DNA from: Gongronella butleri
Taxonomy: Eukaryota; Mucoromycota; Mucoromycetes; Mucorales; Cunninghamellaceae
NCBI GenBank assembly: GCA_025201375.1
Contig: JAIWZP010000006.1
Location: forward strand, 372,001-436,000
DNA: 64,000 nucleotides
Reading direction: 5' to 3'
Under the pieces are notes generated by a model. The model was not told the DNA's origin. It made no database searches and saw only the letters and a program-made list of their open reading frames with translations. How positions within the stretch are numbered: position 1 is the stretch's first letter; every line of letters begins with the position of its first letter. Below are positions 12,428-22,594 of the stretch, piece after piece. A program made the translations under genes and the position numbers.

Positions 12428-13159
12428 TTACCAACGCAGGCGATGAGTCGGGCATTGGTACCCGTTGGGATTGGTGAAAAGGTACATTTGATGATAGTCT
12501 TCCGCGTCATAAAACGTGAGATTGGACGCGTCTTCAAGCTGGGTGACAATTTTCTTGCCTTTGTAATGCTCCGCTTGCACCTTGCGTGTGACCTCTTCGG
12601 CAATGGCCTTTTGTGCTGCGGAATGGTAGAAAATAGCGGATCGGTATTGCGTGCCCACATCGTTGCCTTGCGCGTTCAATGTCGTGGGATCTTGAAAAGT
12701 AGAAAATGATGAGATGCATGCATTTGTTTTAATTTTCCTGCGGTTTTTACCATGCATGCGATAGAAAAACTCGACCAGATTGGCATAAGAGACCTGTTGC
12801 GGATCAAACGTCACCTCCAGAGCCTCGGCGTGGTTCGTTGCACCAGTGCAGACCTAAATATTCTCAAAAATTAGGCATTGAGGCCACAAAACATTGCAAA
12901 CGACGGTCTTACCTGGCGATAGGTGGGGTTGGTGACTGAGCCACCTATGTACCCGACCTTTGTCTTTATCCCAAATTGCTTGTAGTGCTTGACGTATATG
13001 TGTTCGACGCCCCTGCACGAGAAGGAAAAAAAAAATCAGCAAGCATTTCCTCCGTGCGCAATTGTAATCGCACCAGAAGCATCCGGCAGCCACTGTAAGT
13101 TTTTCCATGTTGATGTTGGAGGAAGAAAAGTGACGGACAAGGTTGCCAAGCCTGTTCAT
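12428..13159 (-). CDS. MXR1: Peptide methionine-S-sulfoxide reductase MsrA
   Basis: Repairs methionine S-sulfoxide in proteins. Four exons (13159-13074, 13012-12913, 12853-12751, 12690-12428) encode 183 aa. The catalytic GCFWG motif is created across the first splice junction (GCFW|GVEH). VGYIGG, NPTYRQVCTGATNHAEAL and DPTTLNAQGNDVGTQYRS are all conserved. The N-terminus MNRLGNLVRHFSSS is basic and Ser-rich, so it may be a mitochondrial presequence; an internal Met just before EKLTVAAGCFW could give a cytosolic form. The gene is divergent from the rhomboid gene, with 171 bp between the starts. Confidence 0.96.
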
Positions 13160-13330
13160 GGCTTTAAATAAAGAAGAGCGCAAGATCGTGGCTGAAATTG
13201 CATCGCGCTTGGAGCTCCAAGCTGAGCTCAAAATAGATTTTGAGTTTGGCGGCCCCTTTCTGTCTTTTTTTTTATTTTCTTGCTTTTCTTCCCTTTTTGT
13301 TTTCTTCCTTGTCAAGCACGTCTGAGCCTT

Positions 13331-15139
13331 ATGGACCCGTTTAAAGGCGACACACACACAGCACACGGCTTTGGCTCGAGCAGCACCGACGTCCCAGCAC
13401 CGAGCGCCACATTTGCGGGCAGCCCGTCGCCGCTAGGTGCTCCGCCACCCGCTTCGCATATGTCGCGAGCGACCGACACCGGCGCTATGCATCGCAGCAA
13501 TTTCGCAGTGGACACGTTTGAGGAAAAAACGCTTGCAACGCCTACGACGCCACGTGTTTTTGGGATGGCCGCTGGCAGACGGGCGAGCATGGACGAAGAT
13601 GATATGCATGAGATGCACGTGCGTGGCGGAGGCGATGTCAGGGGCAATCAGGGCAATCAAGGCTTCATGCCACTCTCCTCACACGACGATGATGATCGTG
13701 AGCGGCTAGGCGATCAATACAAACAGCAGCAGCAACAGCAGCAGCATCAGGATCGTGCCTTTCCGCGCAGCGCCATGGGCGACCATCGTCCGCTCTGGAA
13801 GCGCATCCTCCTTGGACCCAATCGCCGCCCTTGGTTCAGCTGGATCACCGCTGTCATTATGCTGATTGTCCTTGTCTACGAGCTCGTACGCAATCAGAAT
13901 CTCACAGGAAGCGTCATTCAAACTAGCCCCGTCTTTAATCCCATGATTGGCCCTTCATCTCAGGTACAACAAAAAAAAATAAAAAAAAGAAAAAGGCTTG
14001 AAAAAATGACCATTTTTATTTTCTCAAGGTGCTCATCAATGTGGGCGCCAAATTCACACCATGCATGCGCACAATTCCAGAGATGCCGCCCACAGCGACG
14101 CTGGCAGACTGCTACAAAGCGGGATCAACTTGCACAGTGGAGCAGGTGTGCGGATTTGGCGGATTTGGCGGCAGCGCGCCAGATCAGACGTTCCGCTTCT
14201 TTTTGCCCATCTTCATGCACGCCGGCATTGTGCATTTCATCGTCAACATGCTTACACACTTGAGTCTTGGTTGTGATCTTGAAAAAGCGCTGGGTGTGCC
14301 GCGCTACGTTCTTTTGTATATACTTGCTGGTCTGTTTGGCAATGTCATGAGCGCCATGCTCGCCCGCTATAACCAACGTAAGCACCAATCGCCTTTTTTT
14401 TTCTCTTTTGGTACTGATTCCATTTGAATTTAGCGTCCATGGGCTGCTCTGGTGCTTTGTTCGGCCTGATTGGCTACATGTTTGTCGATACCATCACCCA
14501 TTGGAAGCTGATCCGCCACCCTTGGCGCGAATTGATGAAGCTCCTCTTTTCGACAATCATCTCTTTGATTCTAGGATTGTTACCTGGTCTTGATGTAAGG
14601 AAACGCGCAAAAACGATCGAAATGGACACTCACGCAACAATGATTTTTTAGAGTAAGTCATTTTTTTACGCGCTGATCTAAGCACTGCTTACGAATCTCG
14701 CGCCCAACACGTTATTTCGCCCCTTTTTTTTCTTTAGACTTTGCGCATATTGGCGGCTTTTGTGTGGGGTAGGCATAAAAAAAAAAAAGACGAAGGCTAG
14801 GAAAAACACGCGAATTCTCATCCCCCCCCCTCTATTCCCCCTTTATTCTACAGCCTCGTTGGCGGTGTCGTATTGAGCCCCATGCCAATGTTGTCCAAGA
14901 GAAACAAATGGGTTGGTTGGATTGCGCGTGTCATTGCGCTGGCTATCCTGATCATCCTTTTTGTTGTTTGTATCACCACCTTTTACAATTCACCTGATCC
15001 CAGCAAGGTAAAAATGGAGGGAAAAAAACAAAAAAAAAGCAGTGTCACTCTATGGCCACTGACGCGCGCATTTTTGTAGATTTGCCCTGGCTGCAAGTAC
15101 CTTTCATGTTTGCCAATCAGCAATTGGTGTGATTTTTAA
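13331..15139 (+). CDS. Rhomboid-family intramembrane serine protease
   Basis: 462 aa when spliced as seven exons (13331-13963, 14029-14377, 14434-14594, 14652, 14738-14768, 14854-15007, 15080-15139). A long cytosolic N-terminus (Q-rich, acidic, low complexity) precedes the membrane domain. The catalytic serine lies in GCSGALFGLIGY and the catalytic histidine in DNFAHIGGF; between them are several hydrophobic helices, and HAGIVHFIVNM matches the conserved region before the serine. The His motif only reads in frame if a single A at 14652 is an exon. The C-terminus is Cys-rich (CPGCKYLSCLP). The start was chosen at MDPFKGD because upstream sequence is T-rich leader. Confidence 0.9.
14652..14652 (+). 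other. Predicted one-nucleotide microexon
   Basis: Between rhomboid exons ending at 14594 and starting at 14738 the frame is off by one. The sequence tttttag|A|gtaagt offers a strong acceptor and donor around a single A. Including it changes Asp|..|act-ttg to GAT-A-AC-TTT, restoring the family motif D-N-F-A-H. The two flanking introns would be 57 and 85 nt, normal sizes here. Confidence 0.7.
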
Positions 15140-15260
15140 CCAAATCGTGCCCTCTTCGTTACTCTGCTTTGCTTTTCTTTTGTCATTTGACAAATAAAAA
15201 CATGATCCCCCTTTTAAAACGTCATTTTGTTCCTTGTTTTTCAATGCCTCTTTTTATCAA

Positions 15261-16665
15261 TTATAGCTCATTGCCAATTGTCACCCAATAGTCACGGAGA
15301 TTGTTCTTGCGACCAAAGATCTCCAGATATTTGCCTATGAAACGAGGCATTGAGCGTCAAACGAAGTTCACGGTATTTTTTTTCGCCTTTTTTTTCTTAC
15401 CACCAGGGACCAACTCTTCAATGAGCTCATACAATTCCTCTGGTTTTTGACTCTGGCCGCGGCGCTCCGAGAAGATGACGTCCGAGCCAACGGAATGGCG
15501 GAAATTAGGAGGATCGTCGCCCTATTCCAAAGAAAAAGAGATGAATTCGTGTGTAGCAGCATTGACGTGATGCATTACCTTTTTACCGACCAAACACGTC
15601 TCCTTGGCGTGCTGCAGATAGTAGCCGTGACCTTTGGCCATGCGCCGATTGACGGTCTGCTTGACCCACGTGATGTCGTCGACGTATCTGGCAAGAGGCG
15701 CGTTAAAAAAAAAAGAAAAACGCGATGCGACGCGTACTTCACTTACGTGTATCCCCATTTTTCCATCAATTCAAACGCTTTGACGTATTTGTTGTTGATA
15801 ACCTACCAAAGGTGTAATTAGGCGCCAATTCATGTTTTATTTTGCCACCACTTTTTTTCTTTAAAATAAGTGATCATGGTTCGTACCCAAATGAAAATGA
15901 GGCCATTCTTCTGTAGTTTAGGGATGGGCAAATCCTCGATGCAAATATCGGGCAGCTGCTGATATGCGATGGCAACACCTCGTGTCGGTGCGTGCGTTGC
16001 GAGTTGCCAGGGCGGATCCGCCACAATGACGTCGAATTGTACCTCGTTGGCCAATTTCTGCATGAAAATAAAAAACGAAAAAAAAAAAAAAATCAACGAC
16101 TGAGTCCCTGCTTTGCAGGCCGTATCATTTGTCCTCATTACCTCCCACTCAAAGGTCATCACGTTGGCTTTGATGGGCACACACCACTCGGGTGCTTCGT
16201 ATTCTAAATGAAAAGCAATAAAAAATAAAAATAAAAACGAAAATCAGACATCAAGGGACCAATTCTTTCTCGATTGCGCCATTGCTTTATACCTTTGAGT
16301 TCCTCTTTGGTAAGATTGACGTCTCCGTGCTCTGTCTCGTATGTTGGTTGACCTGAGTCGGTGGAGCGGTCAGATTTTGAGCGCTGTTTCGCCTTTGCCT
16401 TTGATTGTAATTGAAGCTTTCCAAGTTTTGCCTTTGTCGAGAGGAGGGGCTGCTTGGCGCGTGCCCTGTTGCGAGCATTGACAAAGTGCTTCTTGGCCTT
16501 GACGGTCAGGCGGTCAACTTTGGCTTGCTGCCGAGCCTCCAATGCCTGCAGCTCGGCCTTGCGAAGCAGCAGCGCCTTGATATCCTGGTCTGAAATAAAG
16601 TACATGTTGTCTGTAGGCTCGGGAGAGTCGACAGGTCGTGCGCGTTGGCGCTTGCGAGAAGACAT
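15261..16665 (-). CDS. MTA1: MT-A70 adenine methyltransferase, MTA1-like
   Basis: 321 aa in seven exons (16665-16293, 16203-16142, 16057-15887, 15802-15747, 15687-15579, 15521-15401, 15334-15261). The SAM-binding/catalytic motif DVIVADPPWQL is intact; other MT-A70 landmarks are IPKLQKNGLIFIWV, WGYTYVDDITWVKQ, KGHGYYLQHAKETCLVG and the C-terminal DYWVTIGNEL. METTL3-type zinc fingers are absent; the N-terminus is basic with a predicted helix. The TRGVAIAY segment after DPPW and the GHGYYLQHAKE segment differ from METTL3 (GHWLNHGKEHCLVG) and fit, from memory, the MTA1 group that makes DNA 6mA in ciliates and basal fungi. An mRNA m6A role (IME4-like) is the alternative. Confidence 0.85.
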
Positions 16666-16979
16666 GGCACTGTTTTTTTTTTTGTATGCGAGTATCAAGA
16701 AAACAAGAAAAAGAAAAGAGCGCGCGCGTCGTGCTTTTTTTTTTTTTTTCTGAGTGAATTGAGCAACGGGCGGTGTTTAAATCCCATTTCCGGGTGGAGG
16801 GGCAAGTCACTCTCTCCGAAAATGACAAGCCAGAAGCAAAACAACTCTTTTTTTTGTTCTTCTTCCTTGTCGCTACTCCATTGTAAGCAAAAAAATGATA
16901 CGGAAAAACGTGGCTAGGGGGAGAATTGACATGCCTTTTTTTCTATTTAGCCCCCCTCTCTCGTTGATCGCAATTTGTC

Positions 16980-17438
16980 ATGTCTGCCAAATCCCCCTCC
17001 AACTTGGCGAGCCAAAAGTTCGTTGATGCCACGCCCTTGCCCGACAATGTGCCCAAGGTGGACGAGGTGGGAGCGACTTCTGCACCTCTGAAGAGCGCGT
17101 CGTTCTTCATTGGCACGTACTGCAAGGATTACAATGACGATTTCATGTTGTGCAAGAACGAAAACAACGACCCTGCACATTGTCTCAAGGAGGGTCGCAA
17201 GGTCACCCGCTGCGCGATCGACCTGATCCAAAAGCTGCGCGAGAATTGCGGCCAGCAGTTCAAGGAACACTGGCAATGCCTTGAAAACAACAATCACGAG
17301 CTGCAAAAGTGCCGCAAGGCCGAGACCGCTCTCAATGCCTGCGCCTTGGACAAACTCGGCTTGAAGAAGCGCATCCCCGGCGTCGACGAACAGATCCACG
17401 AGAAGAAGAACGCTGTCTTTGGCCCCGATTACAAATAG
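16980..17438 (+). CDS. NDUFA8: Complex I subunit NDUFA8 (twin CX9C)
   Basis: A single-exon gene of 152 aa, an accessory subunit of mitochondrial NADH:ubiquinone oxidoreductase on the intermembrane-space side. Four CX9C motifs form two CHCH units: CKDYNDDFMLC, CLKEGRKVTRC, CGQQFKEHWQC and CRKAETALNAC. These are substrates for Mia40-dependent oxidation. The N-terminus SAPLKSASFFIGTYC matches the family. It is divergent from the methyltransferase gene, 314 bp apart. Having complex I marks this as an aerobic lineage that kept the full chain. Confidence 0.95.
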   Translation: MSAKSPSNLASQKFVDATPLPDNVPKVDEVGATSAPLKSASFFIGTYCKDYNDDFMLCKNENNDPAHCLKEGRKVTRCAIDLIQKLRENCGQQFKEHWQCLENNNHELQKCRKAETALNACALDKLGLKKRIPGVDEQIHEKKNAVFGPDYK

Positions 17439-18637
17439 ATCCTTAAAAAAAGTTATATTCATCCCTCTGTACGATCCCCTTTCCAACGTCATCATCTCAA
17501 AATTAAAAAAAAAATGGTATAAAGTTAAATCCGTGTTGCAATTGGTTGATGGACCGCTTTTTTTTTTTTTGGCCCACCTCGTTTGTCGTAAAGTCGCCCG
17601 AGTATCGATTCAATGAGTTTTTTTTTCTCTTTTTCGCTTGTTACTGGCAGCAATTCTTTGCTGTGACCAAGAATTCGCATTTGTGCAAGACTAGCTGGTC
17701 GGTGTCATCGCTGGATAGCCTTTTAATCGACGTATTACGCGTGGATGCACGTCAAAAACATGGTAGATTAAAAAAATTGGACGATTCACACTTAAAATGG
17801 GCCACGGAGCTTCTTTAGCCAGGGCATCTGGGTCTTTTCTGCGTGTTCATGCGACTCTTCAGTTTTTATCTGGTCAAAGAGGTCCGAGTAATTTTTTTAT
17901 GGGGCAACAGCGGTCAAAAGGCTAATAATGAGCGTTGAATCGTAATTAGCCTAGTATTTGGGCTTGCACTCGCACAAGATGGCTACCAAAACATGCAGTT
18001 TTAGTGCTGTTTTCAGTCGAGCACTACTACATTCGTGCATCGTGTCTGTACAATGAGAAAAGAGCCAAATTGTCAGTAAAACAATTCATTTGGGCGCGCC
18101 CTGGCACGTCAGGTAAAATATCCCGGCTGCAAGTGTTTGTTCACGTGATGCGCCTTGATTGGCGCTTCCGAGCGTGTCGTGTTTTATTGTTGTGTCATGT
18201 TTCTATGGTGGAGAGCACCCAAAAATAGGTCAAAATTGAGGATTTCTTTTCATTGCTTTCGAATACTATTGCGTTTGCCATCAAAAAGCACACCACGCGA
18301 TGCCCATATGGCCGTGCCTTCTCACCGGCAATTTGCCCCAAGGCAATGGCGTGTGTTTGGGATCTTGAAATGAAAAAAACCACTTTTTGCGCTTTAATCA
18401 ATGGGCTTGGCCTTTTCTGATCACGGAAATAGAACTAGTATGGTCCTTTGGAGGTGAAGCTTTCGAGTGTGATCTTCCAGCGCCATCGGTGTGGCCAAAG
18501 CAGAGCAGATGAGGCGGAATTTGAAAATTGAGCCGCGTGGTGGCAAACAAAAAAAGGGGGTGGGCGCTCCTTTTTTGTTTATCGCTTCATTCTTTTGTTT
18601 CCGTTTCCTCACGCCACTTTTTTTTTTTTTTTACCAC
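17439..18637. other. Intergenic
   Basis: About 1.2 kb of AT-rich sequence between NDUFA8 and the acidic-protein gene, with T runs at 17559-17570 and 18619-18632. Nothing recognisable as a gene or RNA was found on either strand. Confidence 0.5.
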
Positions 18638-19660
18638 ATGGCGCCGCTCAGCAAGAAAAAGGAGAATTGCAACAAGCTTATCACGTCGTTTTTCCCAAAG
18701 TCGCCGAGCAAGCCGGTGCAGCGGCAGGTGGATGAGAACTTCAACAGCCAGGCGATTGACAGCGACCCTGAGGACCATGAGGACGACAAAAGGGCTACGG
18801 GCAAGGCATTGTTTACGCAGCGCAAGCCTCTTGCTGCGCTGACGGACCCAGCGCGCGCGCTTTCTATTAAGCGGCCAGTCAATGACACGCCCGGCGGCTT
18901 CAGCGTGTTCTGCGACGACGACGACGACGATGAAGACGAAGACGACAAAAAAGACGAAAAAGGCGACAAAGACGACAAAAAGGATGACGAAATACAAGAC
19001 GACCAGGCGCCAAAAAACAGCAATGGCAAGGAAACACAAACGGAGACGCAAAAGGAGACGCAAGCGGTGAAGATAGCGGACACGCTGACGTCGCAGGCAT
19101 CTGTGCAATCGTCGCCGGTCATGCTGCCTAGCGATAATGAGGACGACAATGATCAGGCCATTGAATTTGGCGACGTGTTCCAGCTCAGCGACGACGAGAC
19201 GACCGATCCCTACCTTGACCAAATGTCTGATCCATTCATCACCAAAACTGTCAAGCGCCAACCGCCTGGTCTGCCTCTCAAGCGCTCTCACAGCAATATC
19301 AGCAATCACGAACAAGACGATGACGATAATGACCTCTTTCCCGAGTCCTTTTTCACTAGTCCAAGCTCTTCATCAAAGAAACACAGCCCAGCACGAACGA
19401 CCAGTTTCAAGGACACCACCGATAGCTCACCCGAAAACGATGACGACGACGAAAACGACAATCTGTTTGAATTTGCCAATGACAAGAGCCTCGCCTTCTC
19501 CCTCTCACCATTGGAAGCCTCCCCCGATACCCACAAGACCGCGTCCCCCGCCTTGGATGCGACCATCTCCATCCCCATTTCATCCGACGGCTCGTACGAA
19601 GCTCATCTCCCTTACCCAATCCCGCGAGCGAAAAACACCCTGGAAAAGTATGACCTGTAG
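18638..19660 (+). CDS. Acidic protein with KEN box, D-box and PIP-like motif
   Basis: A single-exon frame of 340 aa, not recognised by overall similarity. Visible short motifs: KEN at residues 8-10, a PIP-box-like NKLITSFF at 12-19 followed by PKSP (as in MSH6), and a D-box RKPLAALTD at 62-70. The rest is mostly disordered, with Asp-rich blocks near residues 90-115, 205-230 and 265-280, and a KRSHSNI segment. KEN plus D-box plus acidic disorder is the layout of an APC/C substrate; securin (Pds1/Cut2) and PCNA-interacting replication regulators are candidates. Start chosen at MAPLSKKKEN, just after a T14 tract; an upstream in-frame extension is low-complexity. Confidence 0.6.
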   Translation: MAPLSKKKENCNKLITSFFPKSPSKPVQRQVDENFNSQAIDSDPEDHEDDKRATGKALFTQRKPLAALTDPARALSIKRPVNDTPGGFSVFCDDDDDDEDEDDKKDEKGDKDDKKDDEIQDDQAPKNSNGKETQTETQKETQAVKIADTLTSQASVQSSPVMLPSDNEDDNDQAIEFGDVFQLSDDETTDPYLDQMSDPFITKTVKRQPPGLPLKRSHSNISNHEQDDDDNDLFPESFFTSPSSSSKKHSPARTTSFKDTTDSSPENDDDDENDNLFEFANDKSLAFSLSPLEASPDTHKTASPALDATISIPISSDGSYEAHLPYPIPRAKNTLEKYDL

Positions 19661-19836
19661 CACCCTCAGAGCCCCTCCTCCCTTTGTTTTTTTTTCTTGA
19701 TTTCACTCCTGCAAGCCAACATTTTTCGTAAAAACTAAAAAAAAAATAAAAGGCAATGTCGTTTTTTGCAATGATTTTTTTGTATTGTGCAATGGTGAAA
19801 GGGGTATGATGATGCGCGTTCCGCTGCGCCGACGCA

Positions 19837-20434
19837 TCACAGAGGCACATAAGTGTCCGCAGCCCACACTGCCTTGCTGCCTATCAATTGATGCTGCGTG
19901 AGCGCGCCTTGTCCCACCAAACACACAAGCGTCTCCTAAAATACACAGAAAACGTGTGAATTGGCAGTCCAATTGAGCCGCACCATAATCCAATGCCTTA
20001 CTTTTAGAGTATATTCTTGATCGTAGCCATCTACGAGCTCCTCGAGGGCTTTCTTGTTGTCCAGCGCGTCGCTTGGCTGCTGAAGTAGTAGCTCTCGCAA
20101 CCGCGCAAGCACCTGTGCCACTTTTAAAAAATTAAGTTCAGACGCGTTTTCTTCTTTTTCTTTTGTTTCCTATGAAAAAAAAAAAAAAAAAAAGCACGCT
20201 TACAGTGGTCCAGGACATCATTCAGGGCTTTTTTAGTGCGAGCGGTCTCTTTGGGATTAACCTGAGACAGGATCTCTGTGCCTTTGTCACGCCACTTGGC
20301 CCATGCTTCTTTGCTACGAAACAAAAAAAAAACACAAAATACGCGCCGTCAAGCCCCTTTTCAATATATTTTTTTCGCTTCATCGCTGCGAGACGGTACC
20401 AATGAGCTTGGGTGTCAAGGCTGTCCTTTTTCAT
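19837..20434 (-). CDS. Small helical protein, unrecognised
   Basis: Four exons give about 120 aa: MKKDSLDTQAH then KEAWAKWRDKGTEILSQ, a helical middle (VLARLRELLLQQ, KKALEELVDGYDQEYTLK) and a short tail ending in WAADTYVPL. Splice sites are canonical and the frame stays open across three introns, which supports a real gene. The protein is predicted to be mainly amphipathic helix, perhaps a coiled coil. I do not recognise the family. It converges with the acidic-protein gene and diverges from the WD40 gene. Confidence 0.6.
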
Positions 20435-20975
20435 TGTCGTCCAGAAACGAGCAAAATGAAAAAAGAAAAAAAAAGCAGCCAAATAACACGTTTGAAATTC
20501 CGATGACGGCGGATTGAAATGCAGCACACGATGTCTGCACTGCACCTTTTGGGGTTTTTTTTTCAGTGTGCAAAACGACGCGTCTCCCAATTGATCCAGG
20601 AAGACAGCTGCTGCGAGATGGAAGCCATCATCATGATTTGAGTGTTGGTTTGCTGCACGGACGGACACCCAAAAACAAAAAAGCCAAACATGCATTGTGA
20701 GCTTGTGCCAAACATGCATTGTGAGCTTGTGACAGGGATTTGTGTGCGGCAGCCAATGCTTGGACCCCATGCATTCGATGTCCGCGTGCATCACGAGTAT
20801 TTTTGTCGTCGTGTTCCACAAATGCACACTGAAACCATGCAAAAAGATGGGCGATCGCTTCCGCGCGCAAAAAAAAAAAAAGCATTTGACAAAGCTTGGG
20901 TTTCTCCTCTCCATTCCCATTGATTCACCTTTTTTTGCTTTCTTCTTGTTCAATTGCTTCTCTTTGCATTGCACC
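20435..20975. promoter_or_regulatory. Divergent intergenic promoter
   Basis: 540 bp between divergent starts. It contains a short tandem duplication (AACATGCATTGTGAGCTTGTG twice, near 20688-20730) and A/T runs. No gene found. Confidence 0.4.
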
Positions 20976-22594
20976 ATGACGATCGTGGACTCCACATTGA
21001 TCTCAAAGTACGGTGACACCATAAAAACAAACAAACATTGTGCTGCGCACCCATTGGACGATGCTGACCCACGCACATTCTGCGATTTTTCTTTCTTTTT
21101 TTTTCCCTTTGTTGCAGCAATGGGGATGCCCATTTCCTAAGACCCAACCCACGGATCCATGAACAGCGGGTCACTATTCACCATTGGCAGCTGCGCGACC
21201 TCGTCTTGGCCCCGCAAGAAGGGCTAAAAAATGAGCTCATTGTCCCATCGGGACAAGACATCTATCGCGTAAGGCTGTAACTCATGCTGCATGACGATGT
21301 CGTTTACGGTTTTTTTTTTTGAAAAAAAGTACAACTACAAGACAAGGGACCGGCAATATCTAATTCGAGACATGGGCTACCCGCCGACATGCATGACAAC
21401 TGGGTAAGATCACGCCATTGGGTCAGTTGCTGCATTTGCCAACTGTTTTTTGTTATCATTCAGATATGGGTTCTGGGCTGCCGGCGGCCAGCGAGGCGAC
21501 TTAACATTGAGGGATCTAAACAGCGATTATCAAGTGTAAGCCATTGAACAGGGCAAAATGATGGATCCGAAAATTGGTCGCAAACGGTGCTTTTATTTTT
21601 TGATTGTAGGACCATCACGTCATCTCCGAGCTGCACCATCAACAATGGCTTGTGCTTTGCTAAGATCGGCCAGGATATTCGTTTACTCGTGTCCAACAAT
21701 GATGCGACCATCCGTGTCTTTTCGGTCCCGTTGTTGCAGTTGCTCGAAACCATTGATTTTCGCACGGCCGTCAACCACTGTAAGTCCTAAAATACAAAAA
21801 TCAGCACGATTCGCTTGTGGCCAGCTCCCCAACAATTCATTTTTTTTCTTTTTAGCCTCAGTAAGCCCAGATGGTACCATGATGGTCTCTGTCGGTGACG
21901 ACAGCACAATCCATCTTTTCAAGCTAAACAGCAATGGTCATTACGAGGTTGTGTCGACCATGGCTGGTAATTGGGTCGGCGGACAGGCAACGAGCGCCAG
22001 CTTCTCACCTTCTTTTTTTTTTTTTTACAACTCTCTATGATCGGCAGTGACACGTGACGCGAATTTTTCAGTCTCGTGGAACCATTCGTCAGACAAATTT
22101 GCTGTGGCCAGTCAAGATGGCACTGTGCATGTGTGGGATATCCGCAGCCAGCTGCCATTGTGCAAGTTTGGTGGCGAGCATGTAATTCAATTAAAAATTC
22201 GAACAAAAAACGCGTTGATGGCTAACCTTTTTGCTTGGGATGCAGAGCACAATCACCAAGGGTGCGGCGCGATGTGTCAAGTTTACACAAGCAGGTGCTG
22301 TGGATCTGCTGGCTTACTCGGAGCATGTGTCGCACGTCAGCATCATTGATGCGCGCACCTTTGATTCGCAGCAGACCTTGCGTGTCGGCACAGCCGGCCA
22401 TGACACGCCCATCACCGGCCTCGCTTTCTCCCCAGATAGTCAAAACATGTTTGTTGGTAAGCGCATGTAATCATTTGACATGCAAAGACGATACAGTATT
22501 CATCTCTTTTTTTTCAGGGTTGGAAAATGTCATTTTGGAATATGGCATTGACACCAGCACACGACGACGATTCCCCAAGGGCGCCTTGTTATGA
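20976..22594 (+). CDS. WD40 protein with DUF2415 end, Gid11-like
   Basis: A multi-exon gene with about nine introns (first exon MTIVDSTLISK, next starting NNGDAHFLRPNPRIHEQ). WD-type blades are visible: GDLTLRDL, DATIRVFSV, DDSTIHLFKL, DGTVHVWDIRS. The C-terminus PITGLAFSPDSQNMFVG then ENVILEYGID and RRRFPKG matches the DUF2415 end of fungal beta-propellers related to yeast YLR149C (Gid11). In yeast that protein is a substrate receptor for the GID/CTLH E3 ligase, recognising N-terminal threonine substrates. Orthology is inferred from these motifs only. Confidence 0.75.

Noticed and set aside
18587..19315. 242-codon minus-strand frame
   Set aside because: Antisense shadow of the Asp-rich gene; GAC/GAT repeats read as Val/Ile-rich sequence in reverse.
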